A DNA stretch of 64,000 bases. Source: Rhizobiaceae bacterium (lineage in GTDB: Bacteria > Pseudomonadota > Alphaproteobacteria > Rhizobiales > Rhizobiaceae). Below the pieces are notes generated by a model. That model saw only the letters and a list, made by a program, of their open reading frames with translations, made no database searches and had not been told where the DNA came from. Position numbers and translations under genes: made by a program. Where the stretch lies: positions 282,955 to 346,954 of the forward strand of contig JAEPMJ010000005.1 in assembly GCA_017644005.1 (NCBI GenBank). Direction: 5' to 3'. Shown here piece after piece: positions 55,437 to 64,000 of the stretch (positions are counted from its first letter, which is position 1; each line of letters starts with the position of its first letter).

Positions 55437-55940
55437 ATGAGCCGTAGCATGTCTTCAACGCGCTTGCCGGTCATGATCGCCCTTGCGGCGGTGCTGGCCG
55501 TCGCGGGCTGCGCATCGCGGAACCAGGTTCCGAACAATGCGGCGGAGCTGGGCCTCGGCGGCGCAAACACCCCGGGCTCGTCGCAGGACTTCACGGTCAA
55601 TGTCGGCGACCGGATTTTCTTCGATACCGATTCCTCGGCAATCCGCGCCGACGCGCAGGCGACGCTGGCGCGGCAGGCGCAGTGGCTCAACCAGTATCCG
55701 AATTACGCGATCACGGTTGAAGGCCATGCCGACGAACGCGGAACGCGCGAATACAACCTGGCTCTTGGCGCGCGGCGCGCGGCCGCAGCGCGCGATTTTC
55801 TGGTGAGCCGGGGTGTGGCGGCTGCACGTATCAACACGATCACCTACGGCAAGGAGCGGCCGGTTGCGGTGTGCGATGACATTTCCTGCTGGTCGCAGAA
55901 CCGCCGCGCGGTAACTGTGCTTGGCGGCCAGTCGAGCTAG
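55437..55940 (+). CDS. pal: Peptidoglycan-associated lipoprotein Pal
   Basis: Outer-membrane lipoprotein of 167 residues that anchors the outer membrane to peptidoglycan and binds TolB. The signal peptide ends in the lipobox AVAGC (Cys about 21). The OmpA-type domain (about residues 60-165) has VNVGDRIFFDTDSSAIRADA, then VEGHADERGTREYNLALG and the diaminopimelate-binding Asp and Arg in that motif. AAGGAG precedes the ATG at 55437, so I prefer it to an upstream frame. Confidence 0.97.
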   Translation: MSRSMSSTRLPVMIALAAVLAVAGCASRNQVPNNAAELGLGGANTPGSSQDFTVNVGDRIFFDTDSSAIRADAQATLARQAQWLNQYPNYAITVEGHADERGTREYNLALGARRAAAARDFLVSRGVAAARINTITYGKERPVAVCDDISCWSQNRRAVTVLGGQSS

Positions 55941-55960
55941 GTACGACACAATGATTGCAT

Positions 55961-55988
55961 CAAAGGGCGGCCGGCTGGCCGCCCTTTG
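55961..55988 (+). terminator. Hairpin after pal
   Basis: CAAAGGGCGGCC-GGCT-GGCCGCCCTTTG forms 12 perfect base pairs 20 bp after the pal stop. No long T tract follows, so it may be a partial terminator between pal and cpoB. Confidence 0.65.
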
Positions 55989-56092
55989 TGCATTGGCGTA
56001 CAACAAAATTTGGCCGAAGTTGAACGGCTTGATAAGAGCTTCTTCTCAACGGGCCGAATTGGGCTTGGGTCCGGAATCTGAACGGGATTGCG

Positions 56093-57073
56093 ATGTATAA
56101 GGCCATGATTTTCAGCGGTGCATTCGCCGCGCTCGCCATACTTGGCGGCGGCGCATATGCCGCGCCTTCACATGAACAACAGGTCGAGCGGCTGGTATCT
56201 GCGGGCAACGTGCTGCTTGGCCAGCGCCAGCCGGTGCCGAAGATCCGCATGCCGGGTCCGCGCGTGCCGGATCAGGGTTATGTGCAGCTGGCGCAGGTTG
56301 GCGATCCGCGGGTCACGCAGCTTGAGGAGCAGGTGCGTCAGCTCAACGGGCTTGTGGAGGAGCTCAACTTCCAGGTGCTGCAAATGCAGGATCAGCTGCG
56401 ACGCATGCAGGAAGACAATGAATTCCGCTTTCAGGAACTCGAGAAGGGCGGTGCCCAGCCGGCGATGCAGAAGTCCGACAACGGCAATGTCGAGGAGATC
56501 ATCGAAAACACCGACGGCACGACCGAGACGGCCTCGGCACCGGCAACGCCGCCGCGTACGCTGGGCAGCGTGACTTTCGACAAGGACGGCAACGTGGTTG
56601 GCGCACAGGTCGACGACAACGGGCTGCCCGGTGTGGAGAATGGCGTGCCAAGCACGGACGGAACCCAGGTTGCCGCGTTGCCCGAAACATCCGACCCCGA
56701 CGAGCTTTACAGAACCGCATATGAGTTTGTGCTGGCGGGTGATTACGATGCGGCGGAGGCAGGGTTCCGCCGCCATGTCGAGTCGTTTCCGAACGACACG
56801 CGCGCAGCCGACGCCCGGTTCTGGCTTGGCGAGGCGCTGCTCGGACAGGAGAAATACCGCGAGGCGGCGCAGGTTTTCCTCGGCGCCAACCGCGACTACC
56901 CCGACGCGCGAAAGGCGCCGGAAATGATGCTGAAACTTGGCGTTTCTCTGGCTGCGATGGACCAGCGCGATGTTGCCTGCGCGACGCTTTCTGAGGTGAA
57001 GAACCGCTACCCGCAGGCCTCCACCGCCGTGCTGGAGCGGGTGAAGGTCGAGCAGGCACGAGCCTCCTGCTGA
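56093..57073 (+). CDS. cpoB: Tol-Pal system protein CpoB (YbgF)
   Basis: Periplasmic protein of 326 residues that coordinates peptidoglycan synthesis with outer-membrane constriction. A signal peptide (about residues 1-24) precedes a coiled coil (VTQLEEQVRQLNGLVEELNFQVLQMQDQLRRMQ, about residues 76-108) that trimerises. A linker and C-terminal TPR domain (about 205-326) follow with LYRTAYEFVLAGDYDAAEAGFRRH and ADARFWLGEALLGQEKYREAAQVF. It closes the tol-pal cluster, 13 bp before tilS. Confidence 0.95.
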   Translation: MYKAMIFSGAFAALAILGGGAYAAPSHEQQVERLVSAGNVLLGQRQPVPKIRMPGPRVPDQGYVQLAQVGDPRVTQLEEQVRQLNGLVEELNFQVLQMQDQLRRMQEDNEFRFQELEKGGAQPAMQKSDNGNVEEIIENTDGTTETASAPATPPRTLGSVTFDKDGNVVGAQVDDNGLPGVENGVPSTDGTQVAALPETSDPDELYRTAYEFVLAGDYDAAEAGFRRHVESFPNDTRAADARFWLGEALLGQEKYREAAQVFLGANRDYPDARKAPEMMLKLGVSLAAMDQRDVACATLSEVKNRYPQASTAVLERVKVEQARASC

Positions 57074-57086
57074 GGGTGACGGTCAG

Positions 57087-58478
57087 GTGGGCGGAACTTC
57101 ACCGGTAGCCCGCACGGCGCGAACGGAGCGCCCGGATGGCGGCGGATCGCCGATTTCACAATTCGACGAAGATTTCGACAGGCTGGCGCTCGCCGGCCGC
57201 GATTGCGTTGTGCTTGCCGTTTCGGGCGGCAGCGACTCCATGGCGCTGATGCAGCTTTTCACCGGTTATGCGCAGCGGGTCTTTCCGTCGCTGAGGGTAC
57301 TTGTCGCGACAGTGGATCATCGTCTGCGCAAGGAGGCCGCCGCCGAGGCCCGGTTCGTTGCGAAGGAAGCGGAGCGCCTTGGCATCGAACACAGGACGCT
57401 TGTCTGGGATGGCGCGAAACCCGCGGCCGGACTGATGGAGGCGGCGCGGGACGCCCGCCATAGGCTTCTGTCGCGGGCCGCGCAGGAAGCGGGTACCGAC
57501 CTGGTTCTCGTTGCACACACGATGGACGACCAGGCTGAAACGGTTGCAATGCGTTCGGCGCGCAGCGAAGGCGGGCGCGGTCGTGCCGGCATCGCAGCGG
57601 CGACACTGTCTGGCGGGGAAACATGGTTTGCCCGGCCGCTGCTGGGGGCGCGGCGAGCGGTGCTGCGCCAGGTGCTTGAGCGCGCCGGTACCGGCTGGAT
57701 CGACGACCCGAGCAACGACGACTTTCGTTATGAGCGTGTGCGCATGCGCGCAATGCTGAACAATGAAGAGATCAGAGTTTTCGGCGAAGCGGCGCGCAAT
57801 GAAGCCGCGCGCCGGCAGGCACTCGGCGAAGCGGCGGCGGCGTTGATTGATCAACATGCCACCATGCCGGTGCCGGGGTTGATAAGAATCGAGCCGGCGC
57901 TGTTTGACGCATCCGGAAAACACGCCGCGATCTACGCGCTGCGCATTCTGCTTTCGACGGCAGGCGGACAGACATATCTGCCTGACGAAAGGCGAAGCGC
58001 GGAGGCCCTTTCGGCGATCATGAGAGGATCGTCGCGGCTGACGCTGGCAGGGGCTGTGGCCGAACGCAGCAGTGCTGGGGTGTACCTGTATCGTGAATAC
58101 CGGAACCTGCCGGCACGCGGCGATACATCGCTTCTGTGGGACGGACGCTGCCGTGTGGCGTATGCTGAAGGCCGCGATTTTGAGATCGGCGAACCAGACA
58201 AGGCTACGGTCGAAGCCTCAGTCGAGAGTTCGCCGGCAGGTGTGCCGCCGCGCCTGGCGCGCGCGGCATACGCGCGGCAGCCTGCTATCTGGCGCGGCGA
58301 TGAGTGTATTGGTCTTGCCGGGGACGTTGAAGGTACTACATGCGAGGCTGTTGCAGCACCCTGGGCGCGGTACCTGCCGTCTTTCGATCTGGCCGCGGCA
58401 CGGGCGGTTTCGTCGCTGATCGGCGCAGGCGCCGTGCCGAAACCTCCATTCAACGGACGAAGCATGCGCGGAACTTAA
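57087..58478 (+). CDS. tilS: tRNA(Ile)-lysidine synthase
   Basis: N-type ATP pyrophosphatase that makes lysidine at C34 of tRNA-Ile(CAU), essential in bacteria. The P-loop VLAVSGGSDSMALMQLF (about residues 41-57) is clear, followed by VDHRLRKEAAAEA, VLVAHTMDDQAETVAMR and RPLLGARRAVLRQVLE. The C-terminal substrate domains are less conserved. The GTG at 57087 follows a GAGGG site 13 bp after cpoB; other starts downstream are possible. It sits between cpoB and ftsH as in many Hyphomicrobiales. Confidence 0.93.
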   Translation: MGGTSPVARTARTERPDGGGSPISQFDEDFDRLALAGRDCVVLAVSGGSDSMALMQLFTGYAQRVFPSLRVLVATVDHRLRKEAAAEARFVAKEAERLGIEHRTLVWDGAKPAAGLMEAARDARHRLLSRAAQEAGTDLVLVAHTMDDQAETVAMRSARSEGGRGRAGIAAATLSGGETWFARPLLGARRAVLRQVLERAGTGWIDDPSNDDFRYERVRMRAMLNNEEIRVFGEAARNEAARRQALGEAAAALIDQHATMPVPGLIRIEPALFDASGKHAAIYALRILLSTAGGQTYLPDERRSAEALSAIMRGSSRLTLAGAVAERSSAGVYLYREYRNLPARGDTSLLWDGRCRVAYAEGRDFEIGEPDKATVEASVESSPAGVPPRLARAAYARQPAIWRGDECIGLAGDVEGTTCEAVAAPWARYLPSFDLAAARAVSSLIGAGAVPKPPFNGRSMRGT

Positions 58479-58583
58479 CCGAGACCAGCGGTCGCGCTTG
58501 GCAATCCACCGGGCGCTCCCTATGTTTAGAAGAGAACGGGATCAACAGATTTGGCCGTTCCCCCAACCTAACCGGGACACCTC

Positions 58584-60521
<1,938 letters not shown>

Positions 60522-60548
60522 CGCTTCGCTCAAGAAACGACTGGACTG

Positions 60549-60581
60549 AAAGCCGGGGCGGAGACGCTCCGGCTTTTCTTT
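60549..60581 (+). terminator. Rho-independent terminator after ftsH
   Basis: AAAGCCGGGGCG-GAGA-CGCTCCGGCTTT with one G-T pair in the stem, followed by TCTTT. It is 28 bp after the ftsH stop. Confidence 0.88.
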
Positions 60582-60633
60582 GGACTGTGTGGCGGCCGCA
60601 CTTCTGGCCGAATCCGAAGGGTGGGAGACAACC

Positions 60634-61470
60634 ATGCGGGCTTATTTTCTGAAATTCGCAGCAGCGTTCGTGATGGCGGCCGGGCTGTTATCGCCAGCCA
60701 AGGCTCAAGACAAGATGCCGGCCGAACTTGCCGGCCTGAGCGAAGAACAGGCCGAGGAGGTTTGGGAGTTCGTGTTCGGCAACGCGCTTTTTGTGCTGAT
60801 GCACGAGGCCGGGCATATGCTGATCTCGGAGTTCGATCTGCCGGTACTCGGCCGCGAGGAGGACGCGGTGGATGCGCTGTCCACGATCGTGATTCTGGAA
60901 AGCGACGATACAGTTTACGACAATGCACTGATCGATGCATCCGACAGCTGGTTTCTGACCGGAGCCGCGGCAGCCGCTGCCGGCGACGACTTCGTTTTCT
61001 GGGACGAACACAGCGTGGAGGAACAACGCGCCTATGCGATCGTTTGTCTGATGCTAGGTCACGATGCGGAGACGTTTGGCGGCCTTGACGCGGTTGAGGA
61101 CATGCCTGAAGAGCGCCGCGAACGCTGTGTGTGGGAATATCAGCAGACCGCCTCAAGCTGGTTCCGGCTGCTGGAACCATATCTGCGAGAAAGCGGCGAG
61201 ACACCTGTCACGATCACCTATGAGGAGGTTTCGCAACCCGACCTTGCCGTCTATGCGGAAGCATTTCGCGAAGCGGGGTTGCTCGAACTCGCTAAAGAGC
61301 TGATCGCTGACGCGTTCGTGCTCGAAAAAGGGATAGCGTTTCAGATGACGAGCTGCGGCGAACCGAACGCGTTCTGGGATCCCGAAGAGCGGACGATCAG
61401 TTATTGCTACGAGCTGGGCCAGCTCCATGCGCAGCTGCTTGCCGAGTATCTTATGAACCAGGCACAATAG
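60634..61470 (+). CDS. DUF4344 putative secreted metallopeptidase
   Basis: A 278-residue protein with a signal peptide (about residues 1-23, cleaved after AKAQ). The motif VLMHEAGHMLISEFDLPVLGREEDAVDALS (about residues 49-78) has HEAGH plus a downstream Glu, the layout of a gluzincin-type metalloprotease, and the family is DUF4344. The C-terminus includes FQMTSCGEPNAFWDPEERTISYCYE with cysteines that may form a disulfide. It stands where glmM follows ftsH in many relatives. No biochemical function is known to me for the family. Confidence 0.85.
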   Translation: MRAYFLKFAAAFVMAAGLLSPAKAQDKMPAELAGLSEEQAEEVWEFVFGNALFVLMHEAGHMLISEFDLPVLGREEDAVDALSTIVILESDDTVYDNALIDASDSWFLTGAAAAAAGDDFVFWDEHSVEEQRAYAIVCLMLGHDAETFGGLDAVEDMPEERRERCVWEYQQTASSWFRLLEPYLRESGETPVTITYEEVSQPDLAVYAEAFREAGLLELAKELIADAFVLEKGIAFQMTSCGEPNAFWDPEERTISYCYELGQLHAQLLAEYLMNQAQ

Positions 61471-61490
61471 CGGCCCGTAACGTACTCCGG

Positions 61491-61862
61491 CTATGCGCCG
61501 ACAATGATCTGCACGAAGTCCGGTTCAGCTTCGTGGTTTGTCCAGACCCTGACGCGCGTGTCGCGCATTTCGACAGGCCAGCGCGCCAATTCCGGATTGT
61601 TGGCGTCAAACAGCAGAATTTCGTTGTTTGGTGTTGAGATCATGACGTCGAGCCGCGGCCTGCCCACTGGAATCGCGCCATTCGCACCGCCAATTTCGAT
61701 GCGGATCTCACCATCGTGCCACATCCTGCAGCCGACATTAATGCAATCATTACTTGCAATGTGGTGCTGGCCGGCGCGCGGTGCCGGCACATCGATATTG
61801 CGTGACCCTGCAACATAAAAGCTGCTGTATTCCAGTCTGACCTGCCGCGAAATCACGCGCAT
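61491..61862 (-). CDS. Beta-rich protein of unknown function, second gene of a small cassette
   Basis: A 123-residue protein starting at the ATG at 61862, which overlaps the end of the upstream gene by 10 bp. The sequence alternates strands and polar turns: RQVRLEYSSFYVAGS, then GCRMWHDGEIRIEIGG, RLDVMISTPNNEILLFDANN and TRVRVWTNHEAEPDFVQIIVGA. This looks like a small all-beta protein. The pattern reminds me of ComJ/Nin-type nuclease inhibitors, but I cannot confirm it. The longer frame into the upstream gene is not used. Together with the zinc-finger gene it forms a two-gene unit. Confidence 0.7.
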   Translation of the reverse strand: MRVISRQVRLEYSSFYVAGSRNIDVPAPRAGQHHIASNDCINVGCRMWHDGEIRIEIGGANGAIPVGRPRLDVMISTPNNEILLFDANNPELARWPVEMRDTRVRVWTNHEAEPDFVQIIVGA

Positions 61863-62095
61863 GAGAAACGCCGGTGGACTGAAATTGTGACATGGGCGCC
61901 TGCGATGCGACTGCAGCTGAGGCAACTGGGGATAACGACAGAGGTGGCACCGAAGGCCCCGGGGGGGTGGTACTCCGGCACGAAATTGCCGGAGGCGGTC
62001 CCGGGTTCCCCGGTGCCGCAGCGATGGCAACCACGCTCCCTGCCGGCTGAGTTGACCCGCTCTATCTCATCAACTGTCAACAAGGGTCTCGACAT
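61853..62095 (-). CDS. Small CxxC/CxxC zinc-binding (treble-clef or HNH-like) protein
   Basis: An 80-residue protein with zinc cysteines in GCHRCGTGEPGT (Cys 23 and 26) and PSCLSCSRIAG (Cys 58 and 61). Between them, residues 36-45 read GNFVPEYHPP, at the place where related proteins I know have GNWVPDHQPP. This CxxCG-PGT-SGN-PP-CLSCS frame is a recognisable small domain that looks like an HNH/treble-clef nuclease variant; here the usual Asp-His is Glu-Tyr-His. A good GGAAGGAGG ribosome site 5-6 nt upstream of the ATG at 62095 supports it as a real gene. A run of seven C/G (61961-61967) lies in the PP segment. Confidence 0.78.
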   Translation of the reverse strand: MSRPLLTVDEIERVNSAGRERGCHRCGTGEPGTASGNFVPEYHPPGAFGATSVVIPSCLSCSRIAGAHVTISVHRRFSCA

Positions 62096-62331
62096 CGAGC
62101 CTCCTTCCCATGTCTGAAGTGATTTTCAGCAACGATACCAACGAACCGAGTCTACTCGACTCAGAGTTGCAATTTATTCTCACATCGGGGAGTTGCCGTA
62201 CAGTAGTTGTAGGCTCGATTGGATCAGATAATTACATCTTTTTTAACGAGCGTATATCCATCTGTAAGATGCACTCGCACAAACACGCATAAGAAATGTA
62301 TCTCTGGTTGTAATTCGCGAAAAGTGACCTT
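62096..62331. other. AT-rich gap upstream of the zinc-protein cassette
   Basis: About 236 bp between the cassette and the tetR stop that are clearly less GC-rich than the rest of the window. A plus-strand frame from 62110 to 62292 (60 codons) lacks a ribosome site and family similarity, so I do not call it. The promoter of the cassette should lie here on the minus strand. The base composition suggests imported DNA. Confidence 0.5.
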
Positions 62332-62967
62332 CTATGCGGCTGCGGGAGCTGATTCGCTCAGACGCGCGACCACGAACGTCAGATATGCTTCCGCCTCAAC
62401 GCGCAACCAGTCGCGTTGGCTGGTTTCTTCTGTCACAAGGTAGAGATCGACCAGCGCACCAATGGTGGTGTTGACCATCGGGAATGCAGCAGCCGGCACC
62501 TCGACTTGCGGGAGGAAGCGGGCGAAAAAGGGAGCAAGGATACGGCGTTCGATTTCGCTCCGATTGGCTATGAAGTCCGTGGCAACGGGTCTTGCAATTC
62601 GCATTGCGCTTAGCAGCCCGGAATGGGCGGGAATTGCATCTGCCGCGTCAAGGTAGCTGCGCAGCAGAATACAGGCGGCACGGGGCGCGTCGGTGTCTTC
62701 CGGCAGTTCGGACAAACCGCTATGGCAGGCCGCGATGATGCGACCGACCGTTTCGTCGTATGCAGCCAGCAACAGCGCTTCGCGATCCGCGAAATAGCGG
62801 TAGAGGGTGCCCACCGAGACGCCGGTTTCGGCGGCGATGCGTGTGGTGGTGACCGCTTCGGGCCCCTCGGCGGCGACAACGCGCTCCACGGCAGCAAGCA
62901 AGTCGGCCCTGGTGCGGCGGCTGCGTTCTTGACGCGGTCGCGCGATTGGATCGGTATCCGGCTTCAT
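62332..62967 (-). CDS. TetR-family transcriptional regulator
   Basis: A 211-residue repressor. The N-terminal HTH (about residues 12-60) reads RQERSRRTRADLLAAVERVV, then TRIAAETGVSVGTLYRYFADREALL, the TetR signature. The C-terminal helical domain (about 70-205) would bind a ligand; it contains a single stretch IANRSEIERRILAPFFARFL. The start MKPDTDPIA at 62967 is preferred to the long frame upstream. It is divergent from the beta-helix gene, with a small inverted repeat between. Confidence 0.93.
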   Translation of the reverse strand: MKPDTDPIARPRQERSRRTRADLLAAVERVVAAEGPEAVTTTRIAAETGVSVGTLYRYFADREALLLAAYDETVGRIIAACHSGLSELPEDTDAPRAACILLRSYLDAADAIPAHSGLLSAMRIARPVATDFIANRSEIERRILAPFFARFLPQVEVPAAAFPMVNTTIGALVDLYLVTEETSQRDWLRVEAEAYLTFVVARLSESAPAAA

Positions 62968-62972
62968 AAGTG

Positions 62973-62995
62973 AAACTCTTTCAGTTTTCTTGACA
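62973..62995. promoter_or_regulatory. Putative TetR operator and promoter in the tetR/beta-helix gap
   Basis: AAACT-CTTTC-AGTTT (62973-62987) is a short perfect inverted repeat 5 bp upstream of the tetR start. A TTGACA hexamer (62990-62995) follows on the plus strand and could be the -35 of the beta-helix gene. The repeat is short, so the call is tentative. Confidence 0.45.
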
Positions 62996-63046
62996 CACGT
63001 CCAGCCCGAGCGCATCGTGATCGCTCCGGTAACAGGGAGGAATGCC

Positions 63047-64000
63047 ATGCCGTCCCGCTCGTGCGTTCCGATGTCGCTTCCGGCAACTGCTGTGCTGACA
63101 TTGTCGGCGTTGGTGTATTCGACCGTGGCTGCGTTTGCCGCCGACCACCGGATCGAACCCGGCGAAGGCGCGAATGAACGGCTGATTGAGGCGCTGATAC
63201 TGGCCGAGCCCGGCGACACGGTGACGATTGCCGCCGGTCGCTACGACCTGACCGACGGGCTTTCCCTAGACGTTGACAATGTTACCGTTCGCGGTGAGGG
63301 CGCAAGCCGCACAGTACTTTCCTTCAAGGGTCAGACCGGGGCCGGCGAGGGGCTGCTCGTCACCTCCGACAAAGTGATCCTGCGGGATTTTGCCGTGGAA
63401 GACACGAAAGGCGACGGGATCAAATCCAAGGGGTCGAACGAAATCACCTTTCGCGACCTGAGGGTCGAGTGGACCAACGGTCCGCATGAAGACAACGGCG
63501 CCTATGGCGTCTACCCGGTTTCTTCGAAGAACGTGCTGGTCGACAACGTGCTGGTGCGTGGCGCTTCGGATGCCGGAATTTATGTCGGGCAGAGCGAGGA
63601 CATCATCGTTCGCAATTCGACCGCGGAATACAATGTTGCGGGCATCGAGATCGAGAATTCCTTCCGCGCCGATGTCTACGGCAACACCGCGACCCACAAT
63701 ACCGGTGGAATTCTGATTTTCGACCTGCCCAACCTGCCGGTTCAGGGCGGTCACGACATCCGCGTGTTCGACAATGATGTCGTGGACAACGACACGCCCA
63801 ACTTCGCGCCGCAGGGCAACATCGTCGGTATCGTGCCAAAGGGCATGGGCATCATGGTTATGGCCAACCGCAATGTGCACGTGTTCGGCAACCGGCTTTC
63901 CGGCAACGGCACAACGCATGTGCTTATCGCGGCCTATCCGAACGACTATGACGACGACAATTACATGTTCGTGCCGCGCGGCGTGTACATACACGACAAT
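63047..64000 (+). CDS. Secreted parallel beta-helix repeat protein, C-terminus beyond the window
   Basis: Open to the right edge: 318 codons are visible. A signal peptide (about residues 1-32, ending AAFAADH) precedes a right-handed parallel beta-helix with 20-25-residue rungs: GDTVTIAAGRYDL, VTVRGEGASRTVL, KVILRDFAVEDT, EITFRDLRVEWT, NVLVDNVLVRGAS, DIIVRNSTAEYN and further copies with ASN turns. This is the family of right-handed beta-helix proteins (pectate-lyase-like/NosD fold). From memory, such proteins are often next to SO2930-type diheme cytochromes, which would lie just outside. The start at 63047 has GGAGG upstream. An in-frame ATG 8 codons later is possible. Confidence 0.88.
   Translation, partial: MPSRSCVPMSLPATAVLTLSALVYSTVAAFAADHRIEPGEGANERLIEALILAEPGDTVTIAAGRYDLTDGLSLDVDNVTVRGEGASRTVLSFKGQTGAGEGLLVTSDKVILRDFAVEDTKGDGIKSKGSNEITFRDLRVEWTNGPHEDNGAYGVYPVSSKNVLVDNVLVRGASDAGIYVGQSEDIIVRNSTAEYNVAGIEIENSFRADVYGNTATHNTGGILIFDLPNLPVQGGHDIRVFDNDVVDNDTPNFAPQGNIVGIVPKGMGIMVMANRNVHVFGNRLSGNGTTHVLIAAYPNDYDDDNYMFVPRGVYIHDN

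Noticed and set aside
62110..62292. A 60-codon plus-strand frame in the AT-rich gap
   Set aside because: No ribosome site, no known family, and it runs against the promoter of the zinc-protein cassette.

Overview
This 64 kb window is a chromosomal segment of an alphaproteobacterium of the order Hyphomicrobiales (Rhizobiales), most likely near Mesorhizobium and other Phyllobacteriaceae or Brucellaceae. The evidence is gene order and content: dapF-mtaB-ftsY-ispZ, zapE beside mdh-sucCD-sucAB-lpdA, a Brucella Omp19-like protease-inhibitor lipoprotein, ruvCAB followed by ybgC-tolQRAB-pal-cpoB-tilS-ftsH, an RcdA (DUF1465) gene with CtrA-like boxes, and short intergenic palindromes of rhizobial type. 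DNA is GC-rich throughout except about 62.1-62.33 kb. No rRNA, tRNA, CRISPR array, insertion sequence or prophage was seen.

Layout. 0-3.1 kb: an ArsR/SRPBCC pair (cut by the left edge) with a palindromic operator, diverging from ccmC-ccmD-ccmG and a DUF2332 gene. 3.2-9.6 kb, minus strand: a PPOX flavoprotein, ispZ, ftsY (with a duplicated proline-rich linker), mtaB, dapF, a tiny DUF1328 membrane protein and a metallo-hydrolase. 9.7-12 kb: an ArsR pseudogene, the Omp19-like gene and zapE. 12-24.5 kb: the TCA-cycle block mdh, sucC, sucD, sucA, sucB, lpdA. A VapBC-type toxin-antitoxin (TA) pair sits between sucC and sucD, and four accessory genes (two secreted proteins, LysE, SDR) sit between sucB and lpdA. 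24.4-34 kb: rpmE, an ABC exporter with a nucleotidyltransferase-fold partner, an M20 amidohydrolase, an FAD dehydrogenase, an M32 carboxypeptidase, and a MocR regulator divergent from an EamA transporter. 34.2-40.3 kb: a second PIN TA pair, a MotA/MotB-like motor pair, suhB, efp, a Sel1-repeat protein and a ThiE-like protein. 40.5-44.7 kb: two TSUP permeases around an acyl-CoA synthetase, a candidate small RNA and rcdA. 44.8-60.5 kb: ruvC, a third PIN TA pair, ruvA, a small membrane protein, ruvB, a SulP transporter, ybgC-tolQRAB, an MFS transporter, pal-cpoB, tilS, ftsH. 60.6-64 kb: a DUF4344 metallopeptidase, a two-gene cassette with a CxxC/CxxC zinc protein, a TetR regulator and a divergent secreted beta-helix protein cut by the right edge.

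How the genes work together. mdh-suc-lpd supplies the succinate-to-oxaloacetate and 2-oxoglutarate-to-succinyl-CoA steps of the TCA cycle. RuvABC resolves Holliday junctions. Tol-Pal with CpoB, FtsY and FtsH serves the envelope, membrane targeting and quality control. CtrA-like sites before rcdA, tolQ and pal suggest that division and envelope genes here answer to the CtrA cell-cycle regulator.

The most notable features are the candidate sRNA/terminator between two CtrA boxes upstream of rcdA, three different PIN toxin-antitoxin modules within 32 kb (two of them inside core operons), and the small zinc-finger/beta-protein cassette at 61.5-62.1 kb.
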